64,000 nt of DNA from Hexactinellida sp. DTS-2022. Taxonomy: Eukaryota; Porifera; Hexactinellida. The DNA lies in the NCBI GenBank assembly GCA_028753945.1, contig JAPNXP010000008.1:992001-1056000 (forward strand), read 5' to 3'. The translations under genes were made by a program, and so were the position numbers. Shown here in pieces: positions 54,505-64,000 of this stretch (position 1 is the first letter of the stretch; every line of letters starts with the position of its first letter). The notes beneath the pieces were generated by a model. That model had not been told where the DNA came from. It saw only the letters and a program-made list of their open reading frames with translations, and searched no databases.

Positions 54505-55580
54505 TAGTACATTTATGACGTCTATCATTACTAGTTATTGAGATAAATATAAATAACCTATTTATCAATGGACTTTAAGTAATCCATGGTATACTCAATG
54601 GTATGGCCTTATATATCGAAGGTCACGGATATACTTAAATGTAGCAAATTTTAATATCTTCAAAAGTTCTCGTCATTTATGGACATTTTTCTTGTGATTT
54701 CAAGGAATTTCATGACGATTAGCCATCAAATTTGTACATGTGTTTATAAAGCTTATTCCACCCGTGGTTGCATTGATTGACAAATAAACTAAACGAGAAA
54801 AAATCAGCACCATATCTGGTATAACAACTTTCTGGAGGATGTAGGCCACCCGGGATATTTTTAATAATTTCTTCCAATTCGAATTAGGTGATAGGGTACC
54901 AAACTTTCGACACCAGATAACCCCCAAATTTTATTACCTTTTCATGCAGGACTTTTTAATAGGAGCAAATAACAGTATTATGACAATTCTCTAAACTGAA
55001 AATTTAATTAGATATTCATTGTTCAAAAATAGCCTAATAGTGATCCATCCTAGTCAATATAAATTCTAGCAATTTTCTCTGTTTTGCGCAAGTTCTTATT
55101 TAGTGCCAATTTAACTCCACTCCATTAGTACAAGGGATTATGCCACACAGAAATTATAATATCAATTTAAATATTTTTTTCTATATATTTTAAATTTATC
55201 AGTCCATTTTTCCCTAAATTTTGCTCTTTTTCATTAGTAACTCTATAACTTTGTATTTAAAGTTGAAAATCGACACGGCAAACTTTGTAGTACAACTGAT
55301 AACTTTTTATCATTATTATTATTATCTATTCTATGTTCGCTCCTTTTTCGATTTTGGGGTGCTTGGGATTTGGGGCAAATACACAGTCAAACCTAAGCAG
55401 TAGCTCTGAGAGGCATTTTTTCTCTGCTATCGATAGGTTGGGGTTAATTGTAGGTCTTGGATGCAAGTTCTCAAGGTCCATGGTGTTCTCTAGCACTGCG
55501 ATGGATGCTCTTGTGAGCGGTAAGAATCTTAACTAACTTACAAGTATATATGAGTAGAACAAACCTTGGTACTCGTATCA
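54505..55580. other. spacer, no gene recognised
   Basis: AT-rich; a 67-codon + frame at 55333 has no recognisable motif. Confidence 0.3.
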
Positions 55581-55798
55581 CTGCAGGGTTGTATCAACTC
55601 ATTTTGAGTTGGCAAAACAACTCATTTTTTGTCTACCAACTCATTCAAATTTCATTGACCAACTCATTCAACTCATTCATTTTGCTGTTACCAACTCATT
55701 CAAGAAAATGAGTTGATTCTGCCAACTCATTTTTTATTAAACTAATTGTAACTAACGTAAACTTAAATCTTCAGTTTACTAATACATTACAGCGTTGA

Positions 55799-57060
55799 CG
55801 GAAAGATGGTCGCGGGGAAATTTGGTCGCGGAAAAATTGTCGCGGAAAATTGGTCGCAGGGAAATTTAGTCGCTGGGAAATTTAGTCGCTGGGAAAAATG
55901 GTCGCTACGAAACCATAATATTGAAGTTAATTTCCCATTCTTGATTTCACTCATTGTTATCCAAATGTCACTTGGGGTTAATTTGTTATTATCTCAACAA
56001 ACACACGAGTATTCTTGACACTACACTATTTGGTTACTTAAGGAAAATTCTACAGTATATTGTAATTTCAATTCACTGTTACGTTTTGACTTGTTTCTCT
56101 AATGGCCTCTGAATTACTTATTGAAAGAATCAAGAGCAACAAAAATAAAGACAAAGCCTCACTAATGGGATATATCTATACGTTAAACCGAGTATCTGAT
56201 GATATATTATACTGGGCATGTGAAAAACGTGGCACATGCAAAGCTAGAATTCATACGAGAAATGATGTTATAATCAAGCCTGTTCTAGTATCCGAAGTTG
56301 AGCAATCCCATACGCACACCCCTTCACAGGATCGTATACAGATGTTAAAGGATTATAGAAAAATGAAAGACACAGCATCTAATTCCGAGCAGAGCACTAG
56401 AGGTATATTATCCTCTGGTTTAGAAAAAATGCATCCAAGTACTGTAAGTAAGCTACCACAATTGGAATCCGTGAAACGAACGATTCGTAATTACAAAAGC
56501 ATGAGTATCGAAAATTGTGGCAATCCCACTTGTGCAGCTGAAATTATCATCCCTGAAAAATATAAAAACTCTCTGAAAGGCGAAACCTTTTTACTGTATG
56601 ATTCAGGGTTTGGGGATCAGCAATGGATCATTATATATGGTACACTTAAATTTATTGATTTCCTAAGAAACTGTGATAGCTGGTTTTGCGACGGAACATT
56701 TAGAGTTGTTCCTGATCTATTTACACAACTGTATACAATCCATGCAGAAAAGGATGGTGTACGAAAACCGTGAATCATTGGTTTTTCTGAAGGGAATTGC
56801 ATATAATTTCGAATTTTAAGACGTATATCATTTTTTCTCTTTCTTCAACATTTATATTTAATTCCTTCAACATTTATATTTCATTTATTTCTTCAATAAA
56901 TTAATATTATTAATCGACATATTGGAGTATTGTGGACGTCTTGTTGTAATTTGGACCAAATATTCAGTACCATTAATTCCCTGCGGCGAAAATTCCCAGC
57001 GACTAAATTTCCCTGCGACTAATTTTCCGCGACCAATTTTCCCCGCGACCTTATTTCCGC
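55799..57060. mobile_element. deleted FLYWCH-MULE with GGTCGC arrays
   Basis: Left array (55805-55906) of about 16-bp units GGGAAATTTAGTCGCT / GGAAAATTGGTCGCAG, right array inverted (56984-57060). The flanks CATTACAGC and ATTTACAGC (seven of nine) could be a decayed 9-bp TSD. The core gene is internally deleted. Confidence 0.75.
56102..56820 (+). pseudogene. FLYWCH-MULE transposase, internally deleted
   Basis: From ATG 56102: FLYWCH finger (GYIYTLNRVSDD, WACEKRGTCKAR, QSHTH), linker with CGNPTCAAEI, and the first catalytic Asp in FCDGTFRVVPDLF. Identity with 23663-24355 is high. After AEKDG the sequence jumps to the last residues of the protein (FLKGIAYNFEF, ending 56818), so about 270 residues with the second Asp and the Glu are gone. 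A typical internal-deletion derivative. Confidence 0.88.
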
Positions 57061-57063
57061 CAT

Positions 57064-57175
57064 TCCATTTACAGCTGCGTAGGTCGGCTCTCAAAAGTGG
57101 TCCGGCCAAATTTGGATCTCCCTACGCATTAATGTTACGACAAAGTGAAAGTAGTCTGGCCATGGTCGGAACTAG
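57064..57175. repeat. GGTCCGGCCAAA block
   Basis: GGTCGGCTCTCAAAAGTGGTCCGGCC, then AGTCTGGCCATGGTCGG, equals the GGCCGGACC block of the composites at 5925-6090 and 34260-34440. Ends are not determined; an old independent MITE is likely. Confidence 0.55.
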
Positions 57176-57388
57176 GATTGTATCAACTAATTTTGAGTTG
57201 GGAAAACAACTCATTTTTTGTCTACCAACTCATTCAACTCATTCATTTTGCAGTTACCAACTCATTCAACTCATTCATTTTGCAGTTACCAACTCATTCA
57301 ACTCATTCAAGAAAATGAGTTGATTCTGCCAACTCAAATTGAGTTAATACAACCCTGCTCGTATCTTGACTAATTTTAGCAAAAAAAT

Positions 57389-58204
57389 TAGAGCTGTACC
57401 GGATTAGAGATCTCTACTCCGGCCGGATCCGGATATCCGGCTAAATATGTTTTTGACAAATGATGCCATAATATCACATCAAGAACAAGTTCTCCTTATT
57501 CTTAATTAATTTGTACATATACTAAGCTTGTGTTTTTTTAGTGATTCCACAATTGATACAGTATATTAATATACTTTCAATCGCATTCACCTTTGGTAAA
57601 TAAGATCTTTTCAATTACATATTTATTTTCGATTCCTATATATTTTTTGTGATCGCTTTTCCTATTAGCTTGAAAGTTTGCATTTTTTATCAATCCCAGC
57701 ATGAGTGAAATTTGGCATTTTTCTCACTATCTAAGAACGATTCTTTCAGAGCACTCTGTAATGAATGTGATGCCAATACATATATCACGTGGTAAAAATC
57801 CTAAATATATAGCACGTCACCACTGTGGAACCACATAAAACATTCACATCCAGAAATTTACAAAAAAAAAACAATAAATGAAAATCCTCTTGTAGAAATT
57901 CACAAGGTGATGATAGTTTTTTCAACAACTAGTTCTGCTATTACACATTATCTAAATTCTACTCCAAGAATATCTATACAAGAAAACCTGTACCAGACAT
58001 TAGAACGACAGAAGAAATGGACAATTAATGACCCTAGAGCTATGAAAATTCACTTTATATTCGGAGAGATAGTTATTCTTTAATTCATACACAGATACAA
58101 TTGGGACCGTTATCCGGCCGGATAGTTGTTCATATCCGCTTCCGGCCGGATATCCGGTAACTGGCCGGATACCGGATTAGAACCGGATATCCGGTACAGC
58201 CCTA
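57389..58204. mobile_element. hAT element with TAGAGCTGTACCGGAT ends
   Basis: TAGAGCTGTACCGGAT and ATCCGGTACAGCCCTA are inverted termini. Subterminal CCGGATATCCGG words are many (57418-57440, 58110-58195). Encloses a decayed ZBED-type transposase start. No clean 8-bp duplication. Confidence 0.75.
57735..58085 (+). pseudogene. ZBED/hAT transposase N-terminal scrap
   Basis: Broken frames give CNECDA, ISRGKNPK, CGTT and HIQKF, the usual layout of a BED finger (CxxC...H...H), then TLERQKKWTINDPRAMKIH, a helix common in ZBED-type hAT proteins. Frameshift between the Cys pair and the next segment. Rest of the gene deleted. Confidence 0.75.
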
Positions 58205-58309
58205 AGTTTGAAAGTTTGAAAAGTTTGGCAGGAGGTCGGGAGTATGGGTGAAAAAAAGGCATAAAAGAGGGAGACTCCCGCCAAAATGGGAGGGTTGTCA
58301 ATCCTAAAA

Positions 58310-59430
58310 CTTATTAGCAAACCAATATATTATACCCTAACAAATGTTCAGTGCCCGGTTGTACAATCAGTTTGTTTACATTTCAAACGTAGATCTTTCA
58401 ACTAAACGTACACCAATTCTATTTATCATATATTACATATTATAAATAGTCAAGAAGCTCGAGTTTTTCTTGAAAATTCGGATAATAATTGTAGCCCAGA
58501 ACTCGAAGTATCCTAGAATGGTTTGATTTCTCCGAATCTGAATACACACATCTGAAAAAGAAATTTGAAGATTTAGTAGCTGTTCGTAGAGAGTTTGTTC
58601 TAATAATGACCAAAACACATGGGAAGAAAAGTCCTTTTATCAACCCGCAGCATATACAGTGGAAAAATGGTGGAAATAGGTTGAATTTTCCATGGCAACA
58701 GATCTACTATACTTTGTACCATTAAATTCAGTATTGTTTGAAACATAGGAATACTTGTTTTGAAAACTGTTGAACAATTATTTATCGTGTTGTGATGATT
58801 TCAAGATTAATATAATTCCTCTGGAATTTGATTATTTGAGGTTTCTTATAAACCACACACACTTCAAATGTTGAATATTCTCTTGTGCTTACAAATATAC
58901 TAAACTAGTAATTTACAGGATTTATACCATGCATGTCAACAACGTTATTAATCGTATTTATTCATTTCCCAACAATTTTAATTTTTCGCAAAATATTTTT
59001 TAATCTTATCGATGTGGACACCTTTTTTATTTATTTTACATTAAATTTTATCTAAGAAGTCAATGTGGTCGGTCGTTTATTAGACAGGCTGAACAATACC
59101 TTCCAACAAACTGTATACCAGGCCTACACAAGGTCGCACAGTATGTTTTCTATTCCGAATGAACGAAGTCACTTTATATAATTAAATGTACATTAATTTC
59201 ACATTTATTTTGATATTTGAAAAAATGAATTATAAAGAAGCGTTTGACTTTCTTAACTCGAATCCAGTGAGTTTATGGATTACGATGAATTAGAATCTGA
59301 CTAATATCAGACAATTCATAGTCAATTTGATGAATTAAAGTTTAGCAGGGAGCTGAACTGTCGGCAAAAATTAGTGAAAACATACTTTTTTACATACTGA
59401 GATGTCAACAATATTGCCAAAAGTGGGTTC
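58310..59430. other. spacer, nothing recognised
   Basis: AT-rich; short chance frames only. Confidence 0.3.
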
Positions 59431-59437
59431 TACTAGC

Positions 59438-59988
59438 CAGGGTTGGGTTCAAGTACATTTGAAAGTACTTAAGTACAAGTACTACTACTTTTCAGATATT
59501 CAAGTACAATACAAGTACAAGTACAGGTAAACTTAAAGTACTTAAGTACAAGTACAAGTACAATGAAAAAATTAGGAAAATACTTAAGTACAAGTACTTC
59601 CCAAGCTCTTATGATAAATCTCTCGTACTAATAGTAGAAATTGCTAAATACATAGTTTATATAGTATCATCCAAATCTATTTAATTGATTTAGCTAAAGT
59701 CCTTGACACGAACACAATTCCTAATATACTAAGTATTAAGTAACACTACTTTATTTGAGATGGGATTTGAGGAACATCAATGATGTGTGTTGGAAATATA
59801 TTGAATGATAAAAAAGTCACGAGTAACAAGTACAAGTACAAGTACTTTAGTAAAATGAGGAAGGTAACTAAGTACAAGTACAAGTACAACGGAAAAATGG
59901 TGAAAGTACTTAAGTACAAGTACAAGTACTCAGAAAATGTACTTAATTACAGAAGTACTTAAGTAAATTGTACTTGAACCCAACCCTG
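59438..59988. mobile_element. 551-bp hAT-type MITE of AAGTAC repeats, perfect TSD
   Basis: Ends CAGGGTTGGGTTCAAGTAC and GTACTTGAACCCAACCCTG with perfect 8-bp duplication CTACTAGC (59430-59437, 59989-59996). Long runs of AAGTACAAGTAC at both sides produce a chance Lys-Tyr repeat frame at 59780-59962. Confidence 0.92.
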
Positions 59989-60051
59989 CTACTAGCTCTA
60001 AAACCTAGGTGATGTAATATTCTTATAAAAAGTTTCTAAATGCGCGAAAAG

Positions 60052-60240
60052 CAGGGCTTTTCACGAGTCACTTGATTGACTCGATGACTCGCGAGTCACC
60101 ACGAGTCATCGATTCAGACTCTGTGACTCGAGTCACCTAATTTTGTCACGAGTTAATTGACTCCGTGACTCGAGTCATCGAATTATATCACGAGTCAATT
60201 GACTCAGGGACTCATGAAAAGTCGTGACGTGGGTCACTTA
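60052..60240. mobile_element. partial MITE of CACGAGTCA / TGACTCG words
   Basis: Starts CAGGGCTTTTCACGAGTCAC and contains about ten GAGTCA/TGACTC words. A possible inverted end CATGAAAAGTC near 60210 is weak, and no TSD is seen. Confidence 0.55.
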
Positions 60241-60354
60241 ATGACTTTGAACCATATACATTAGTATTTTTGAAAAAATTATACCTTGTTCAAGAATATA
60301 ATCAATAATCATAGCTGAACAATAAAACTTTTGTTAACAAACCTAAAATATGAG

Positions 60355-60525
60355 TTATGACAGAACGTTTAGGAGACTACGTACATCATTTTTGATGATA
60401 ACATTCAGTTTGCAGCTACCGATAACCTATATGTCAATAATAATCATTAGAGTATATCTAGCATAGTTTTCCTATTTCCATTTACACCCCTGAAAATGCT
60501 CACTGTGATGATATAACCCTTCCAA
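60355..60525. repeat. second copy of the 3286-3460 repeat
   Basis: CATCATTTTTGATGATAAC, TTTGCAGCTACCGATAACC and GCTCACTGTGATG in the same order as at 3286-3460. The hairpin itself is absent here. Confidence 0.55.
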
Positions 60526-60529
60526 AAAA

Positions 60530-61090
60530 ACGTAAATTGGTATATTCACTCATACTAGAATAGGATTTGTGATGTTTAATTAAATGGTTATGACAATAGT
60601 ATTAATCATATCATAGCATGCTATTAAAAATTTTAAAAAATGCTGTCTTTGCTGAAATCTAATCAGTACGTAAATAAATACAAAATATGGTAAGTTATGG
60701 TGACGTCATTATTTATAAAAATAGAATCCATAGATAAAATCTGATAATGCCAATCGAATTGTTTTGGCCGATAATATATAGGACAATAATGCATTATATA
60801 TCGCTAGCTAGCGCTAGCATGCACCTAAATACCTATTTGGCCATTATTGCCATTTTGAGCCACTGTGCGTTGCATTTCTGTTTCTATTTGCGTCTATACC
60901 ATCAGCGTCACCAGACAAATTGAACTCAAAGAAATAACGAGTTTTCAAGTATGAAGTATCAACACCGGAACATCCGATTTAAAAATCAGTTGGATACATA
61001 CGTATGTCCATAAACCAGCTGCTCAAATAAAATTAGCTATAGCCGAAAATGTGATCATTCAGACTATGCTTCAGAGTGTTTTAGTGCAAA
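60530..61090. other. spacer, nothing recognised
   Basis: AT-rich. GCTAGCTAGCGCTAGC at 60806-60821 is a small perfect palindrome of unknown meaning. Confidence 0.3.
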
Positions 61091-61099
61091 TACTCCATA

Positions 61100-61545
61100 C
61101 AATCTTATAAATGATTCAAGATAGACTGCAATTTATCCTCTGTCAAGTTGAAAATTCACTCCGTTTCAAGAATCGTCGGCGATAATATCATTACACAAGT
61201 TGTTGCTTTAAAAGTACACCTCATCTCTCCAGCTGCCTTTGTTTGCCGAATCAAAGGAACTAATTAACATTGTTTTCCAATATTGGCTTAGGTAGTACAT
61301 TTTCAAGTTATCTCTAAAAATTACTTCTAATTTCAGTATTTGACACCTCTTCAACGCAATGTTATCTATCATCCATATGGATGACATTAATATCAAATCA
61401 GACATTTCATACAAAGGAGGAAAAATCATTGGTTGTACACTTAATTCAAATGAGCCCACCAAAACTGTTTTTGCTGTAATAGTATCCAGGTTGTATTGAA
61501 AATGGTCAGAAATTGTGTCCCTTACCTTGTTTAAGCACCTCATCA
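61100..61545 (+). pseudogene. P-element-like transposase fragment (copy 3)
   Basis: Plus-strand frames give LQFILCQVENSLRFKNRRR, then MDDINIKSDISYKGGKIIG, the first catalytic Asp region, and EPTKTVFAVIVSRL. All match the middle of 4-2407 in order. Frameshifted, with no ends. Confidence 0.8.
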
Positions 61546-61583
61546 ATTGAAATAAAGCCTATAACTACACAAATACTTGGTGA

Positions 61584-61857
61584 GGCCAGGTAAAATAAAT
61601 TAATTGTTTATCATCCGGATTTTTTCAGAAAATACGGACGGCGGACGGGATTTTATTTTTATATAAATTAATATACCATTAACATTATCCTATGACAAAC
61701 AATAAATATTTATATTTATAATAATTAGAAAATCACATGACAATGCCCAAATAATGCTCTAAAATACAAGACTTATTAATAATTGATACATTAAGAGTAC
61801 TTTACACAAGTTTATACCTAACATCTGTGCGATTATGTCCATAAGATTTTAATAAAA
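61584..61857. mobile_element. PIF/Harbinger-like MITE, copy 3 (truncated)
   Basis: GGCCAGGTAAAATAAATTAA, then CGGACGGCGGACGGGATTT, as in 7624 and 41553. The right half is cut by the Helitron-like end at 61858. Confidence 0.7.
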
Positions 61858-62145
61858 CTAGCGCGCTTCGCTTGCTAGGTTGCTTCGCGGCAGAACACAA
61901 CCACACACACCAACCGCTTCGCGGTTGATGTGTGGTTTATATACTTCTAACATTTATTATATAATGGATATAGGCCTTAATAGTCAAATTTAACAATGTA
62001 AATTTTAGTGATTACATCATCGTGCGATAATGAGTAAGCATATTGGCAATCTGGTGAGACCACCATGTCCGCATCATTAATGTGATGTTCTATTAAATTT
62101 TCAGATTTTTATCTCTTAGAGGGCGGGAATTATGTGCGATTAAAT
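61858..62145 (-). mobile_element. Helitron-like 3' part
   Basis: CTAG terminus at 61858 (minus-strand 3' end) next to a T in flanking DNA, hairpin ACCAACCGC-TTCG-GCGGTTGATGTG, then the family body up to GTGCGATTAA. After 62145 it departs from the other copies and an OTU relic follows, so it could be the end of a larger element. Confidence 0.7.
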
Positions 62146-62204
62146 CTACCACATTTGATATTGTATATGTAAGTATGATGTGATTATTACTTTATCCCTC
62201 CATC

Positions 62205-62830
62205 TTTCGTTCGTTCTATTGCTCAAATTACTATTGTTAATACATTGACAGATCCAATGAGACAAACATTGGCTGACAGTATTGGTCTCCAAAGAATACA
62301 CTTACGACCAACTAATTTTCACGTTAGAACAACAACGAGTTGTTACTATCGACTCGTATCTTGCGTAAGAATATGCAGGATCGGTTTAACCTCAGGATAG
62401 TACCTGTATTGGCTGATGGCAATTGTTTCTTTAGGACACTGTCTCATATAATATTTGGTGATTAAAGTGAACATCATGTCCGCATTTCACTATTAAATAC
62501 TTTTAAACAGAGTAATTAGTTTGCTGCTCTTTGTGGTTTGTAACTTTATATTGTAATTACAATCCAAGAGCGTTTAAATGCAATGAGGTTGAACTATACA
62601 TGGGGAACTGTAAATGAAATATAATTGATTATCCTTGGTATTTTAGCCAATGCAACTGATCAAGATCCTTCTAACTGGGTAATAACTGACGTAATGAAAA
62701 TACTCTAGATATACCTACAATCCAATTTTTGTTCCTAAATATACTTGATTGTGCTTTTTCACATTATTGGTTTTTCAGGACCTTCATCTAATAATTATGA
62801 TGCAGTTTATTTTTTGCTATAGTTCTATCA
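62205..62830 (+). pseudogene. OTU-domain relic
   Basis: The + strand reads RIVPVLADGNCFFRTLSHII, with the OTU catalytic Cys motif, then FGD, a TAA, and HHVRISLLNTF. Near the end NNYDAV sits where the catalytic His motif (HYD-V) is expected, but the His is replaced by Asn. At least four in-frame stops. Differs clearly from the OTU at 27959, so it comes from another OTU-carrying element. Confidence 0.7.
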
Positions 62831-62892
62831 AGCTATTATTTTTAGTTAGATATTAACTTGTAACAAAGTTTTAACAAGTTGTTTGAGTATAT

Positions 62893-63050
62893 AAAGTGTC
62901 TGTGTTCACCTGGTTTGTAGCAAGTGTCTGCGTAATTATTACCTTATATTTGTATGGGGTATGTTACCTGGCTTGCACAAGTGTCTGTGTAACCAATTAG
63001 GGTGCTTGGCTTGCACAAGTGTCTGTGTGTTCACCTGGCATGTGTAATAT
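62893..63050. repeat. spaced repeat CACAAGTGTCTGTGT
   Basis: Four copies of (C)AAGTGTCTGYGT, three preceded by ACCTGGYTTG or GGCTTG, within 150 bp. Function unknown. Confidence 0.55.
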
Positions 63051-63059
63051 ACTCGAATA

Positions 63060-63897
63060 ACATTTACTATTATTTCCACAATTATGGCTGATTGTGGTGT
63101 GTCATAAGTGCACATACTGATTCTAATCAGCAACCCTGAGGGAATGAATTAAAAGTGATTAATAGTTTAGTAAAGTTTTTAATTAGAAAATCGAAAGTAA
63201 ACATAATAATAAAGGAATCTAATGAGAAAGTCCAGAGATTAGGTTCTTCGGGAGAGCGAGGATTCTCATTAGTTGTTGGAGCAATCTCCCCATCCTGTTC
63301 GACCCTGCGATTTCTTTTGATGGAGGATCTTTTCCTAAAGTAGATTCACTAGCTGCTCTTTCTCCTTCATAAACTCCTCCACCTCTTTAATACTTTTGTT
63401 ATTACGGATCTTCTAAAAGTCAGATAATCAAGAATTTGTAATGATGTGTTATAGGTAAGACCGCTTACCGGAAATTTTCTTAACTGTTTGAGCAAATCAC
63501 TTTCTTTTAGATAATTGAAGACTTCCTTATTCTTCACAAAATTCCTTGATTTAAATCAGCTCTTAGTGTTGCGAATATTGTTCTCGTAAACCTATTTCCA
63601 TTGTTATTATTATTATTATTATTAAATTCTTACAAAAGTATTTATTTAATTAATTAATTAAATTAATTTATTTTCAACATTTGACACATTAAGGAAAGGT
63701 ACTAAGAATAGGACCAATCTAAACTCATTGCATATTAGAATTTCATTTTTAAACAACAGTATAACTGACTAAATGAGTCTGTTTACTCGCACATAAGATC
63801 TAATCAAACAAACTTTACAACAATTCATTGGTTGAATCTATTATGATATTTAATTCACATCACTAATAAATCTAACGAAAATGGATTAAAGCGCTCA
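63060..63897. other. spacer with simple repeats
   Basis: No gene. TTA-trinucleotide run at 63601-63625 and TTAA-rich run at 63645-63675. Confidence 0.5.
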
Positions 63898-63907
63898 TTG
63901 GGAAAAA

Positions 63908-64000
63908 ATCCAAATTGAAGTTGTGCAGACAGCAATTTCTTTTGGAGGCACTATCAATTATCCAACCACCAAATGTAGTGCCTCCAAAGGGAAATGCGTC
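63908..64000. repeat. hairpin MITE, copy F (cut by window end)
   Basis: AATCCAAATTGAAGTTGTGC and TTTTGGAGGCACTATCAATT on the left, AGTGCCTCCAAAGGGAAATG on the right; the rest of the right arm lies outside the window. Confidence 0.75.

Larger units (their letters stand above)
55584..57357. mobile_element. hAT-like element with CAACTCATT repeats, enclosing a MULE
   Basis: CAGGGTTGTATCAACTCATT at the left and GAGTTAATACAACCCTG at the right. Both ends carry many CAACTCATT words (55600-55735, 57205-57335). The 8-mer CTCGTATC occurs directly after the right end (57358-57365) and four bases before the left end (55572-55579), probably the TSD with a small addition. The interior is the array-ended MULE 55799-57060. 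Confidence 0.75.
53771..58305. mobile_element. possible hAT element holding a stack of insertions
   Basis: Left end CAGGGATACCAACC with GCGGGAG words (53803-53850) and right end GGGTTGTCAATCCT with CTCCCGCCAAAATGGGAGG (58270-58303). TTTTGGCGGGAGT occurs in opposite orientation at the two ends. No TSD, so it could be two separate copies. The space is filled by a MITE (54078), a CAACTCATT element with a MULE (55584-57357) and another hAT (57389-58204). Confidence 0.5.

Noticed and set aside
59780-59962. Lys-Tyr repeat protein
   Set aside because: Direct translation of AAGTACAAGTAC in a hAT-type MITE with a perfect TSD.

Overview
This AT-rich window comes from a TE-choked eukaryotic, almost certainly invertebrate animal, genome. 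The reasons are a Spinster-type lysosomal transporter, a PH-domain protein, a mitochondrial bL27, and metazoan-style transposons (THAP/P element, FLYWCH-MULE, KRBA2/Ginger-like integrase, hAT, pogo-like, Helitron-like, PIF/Harbinger-like). I cannot name the species. There are no operons, CRISPR arrays, rRNA or convincing tRNA genes.

Only three ordinary host genes are supported, all on the + strand and all single-exon: a mitochondrial ribosomal protein bL27/MRPL27 (25565-25942), a PH-domain protein with a C-terminal PPPY motif (42962-43771), and an SPNS/Spinster MFS transporter (48400-49977). Most of the rest is layered mobile DNA.

Layout. 1-2.4 kb: P-element/THAP transposase remnant (-). 3-5.3 kb: small MITEs and hairpin repeats. 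5.7-8.1 kb: composite element with CAGGCCTGGGGT ends, whose inverted twin lies at 33.1-34.5 kb. 8.3-11.3 kb: MULE with long arms ending in tandem arrays and a perfect 9-bp target-site duplication (TSD). 11.7-15 kb: hAT MITEs and a Ty3/gypsy integrase scrap. 15.4-20.75 kb: Ginger-like DNA transposon (integrase plus Cys-rich finger) containing a 1.3-kb hAT insertion. 21.2-21.6 kb: Helitron. 22.7-24.75 kb: FLYWCH-MULE with array-type ends and one main frameshift. 25.4-26.7 kb: MRPL27, a perfect-looking hairpin and a pogo MITE. 27.7-32.8 kb: a complete hAT-type transposon, with 8-bp TSD, whose transposase is preceded by an OTU cysteine-protease domain. 34.7-38.6 kb: a P element broken into two divergent halves, plus hAT/ZMYM and MULE scraps. 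41.5-42.7 kb: three nested MITEs. 43-50 kb: PH gene, MITEs, a complete short Helitron and SPNS. 53.8-58.3 kb: a stack of nested hAT and MULE remnants. 59.4-64 kb: hAT MITE, P fragment, Helitron end, a second OTU remnant and simple repeats.

The main biological themes are: (1) an OTU protease fused to a hAT transposase; (2) three FLYWCH-MULE families whose termini are tandem arrays with different units built on a similar AATT-NGT grammar; (3) a hairpin MITE family present six times; and (4) many independent hAT-type MITEs, each with its own subterminal repeat word and several with perfect 8-bp TSDs.
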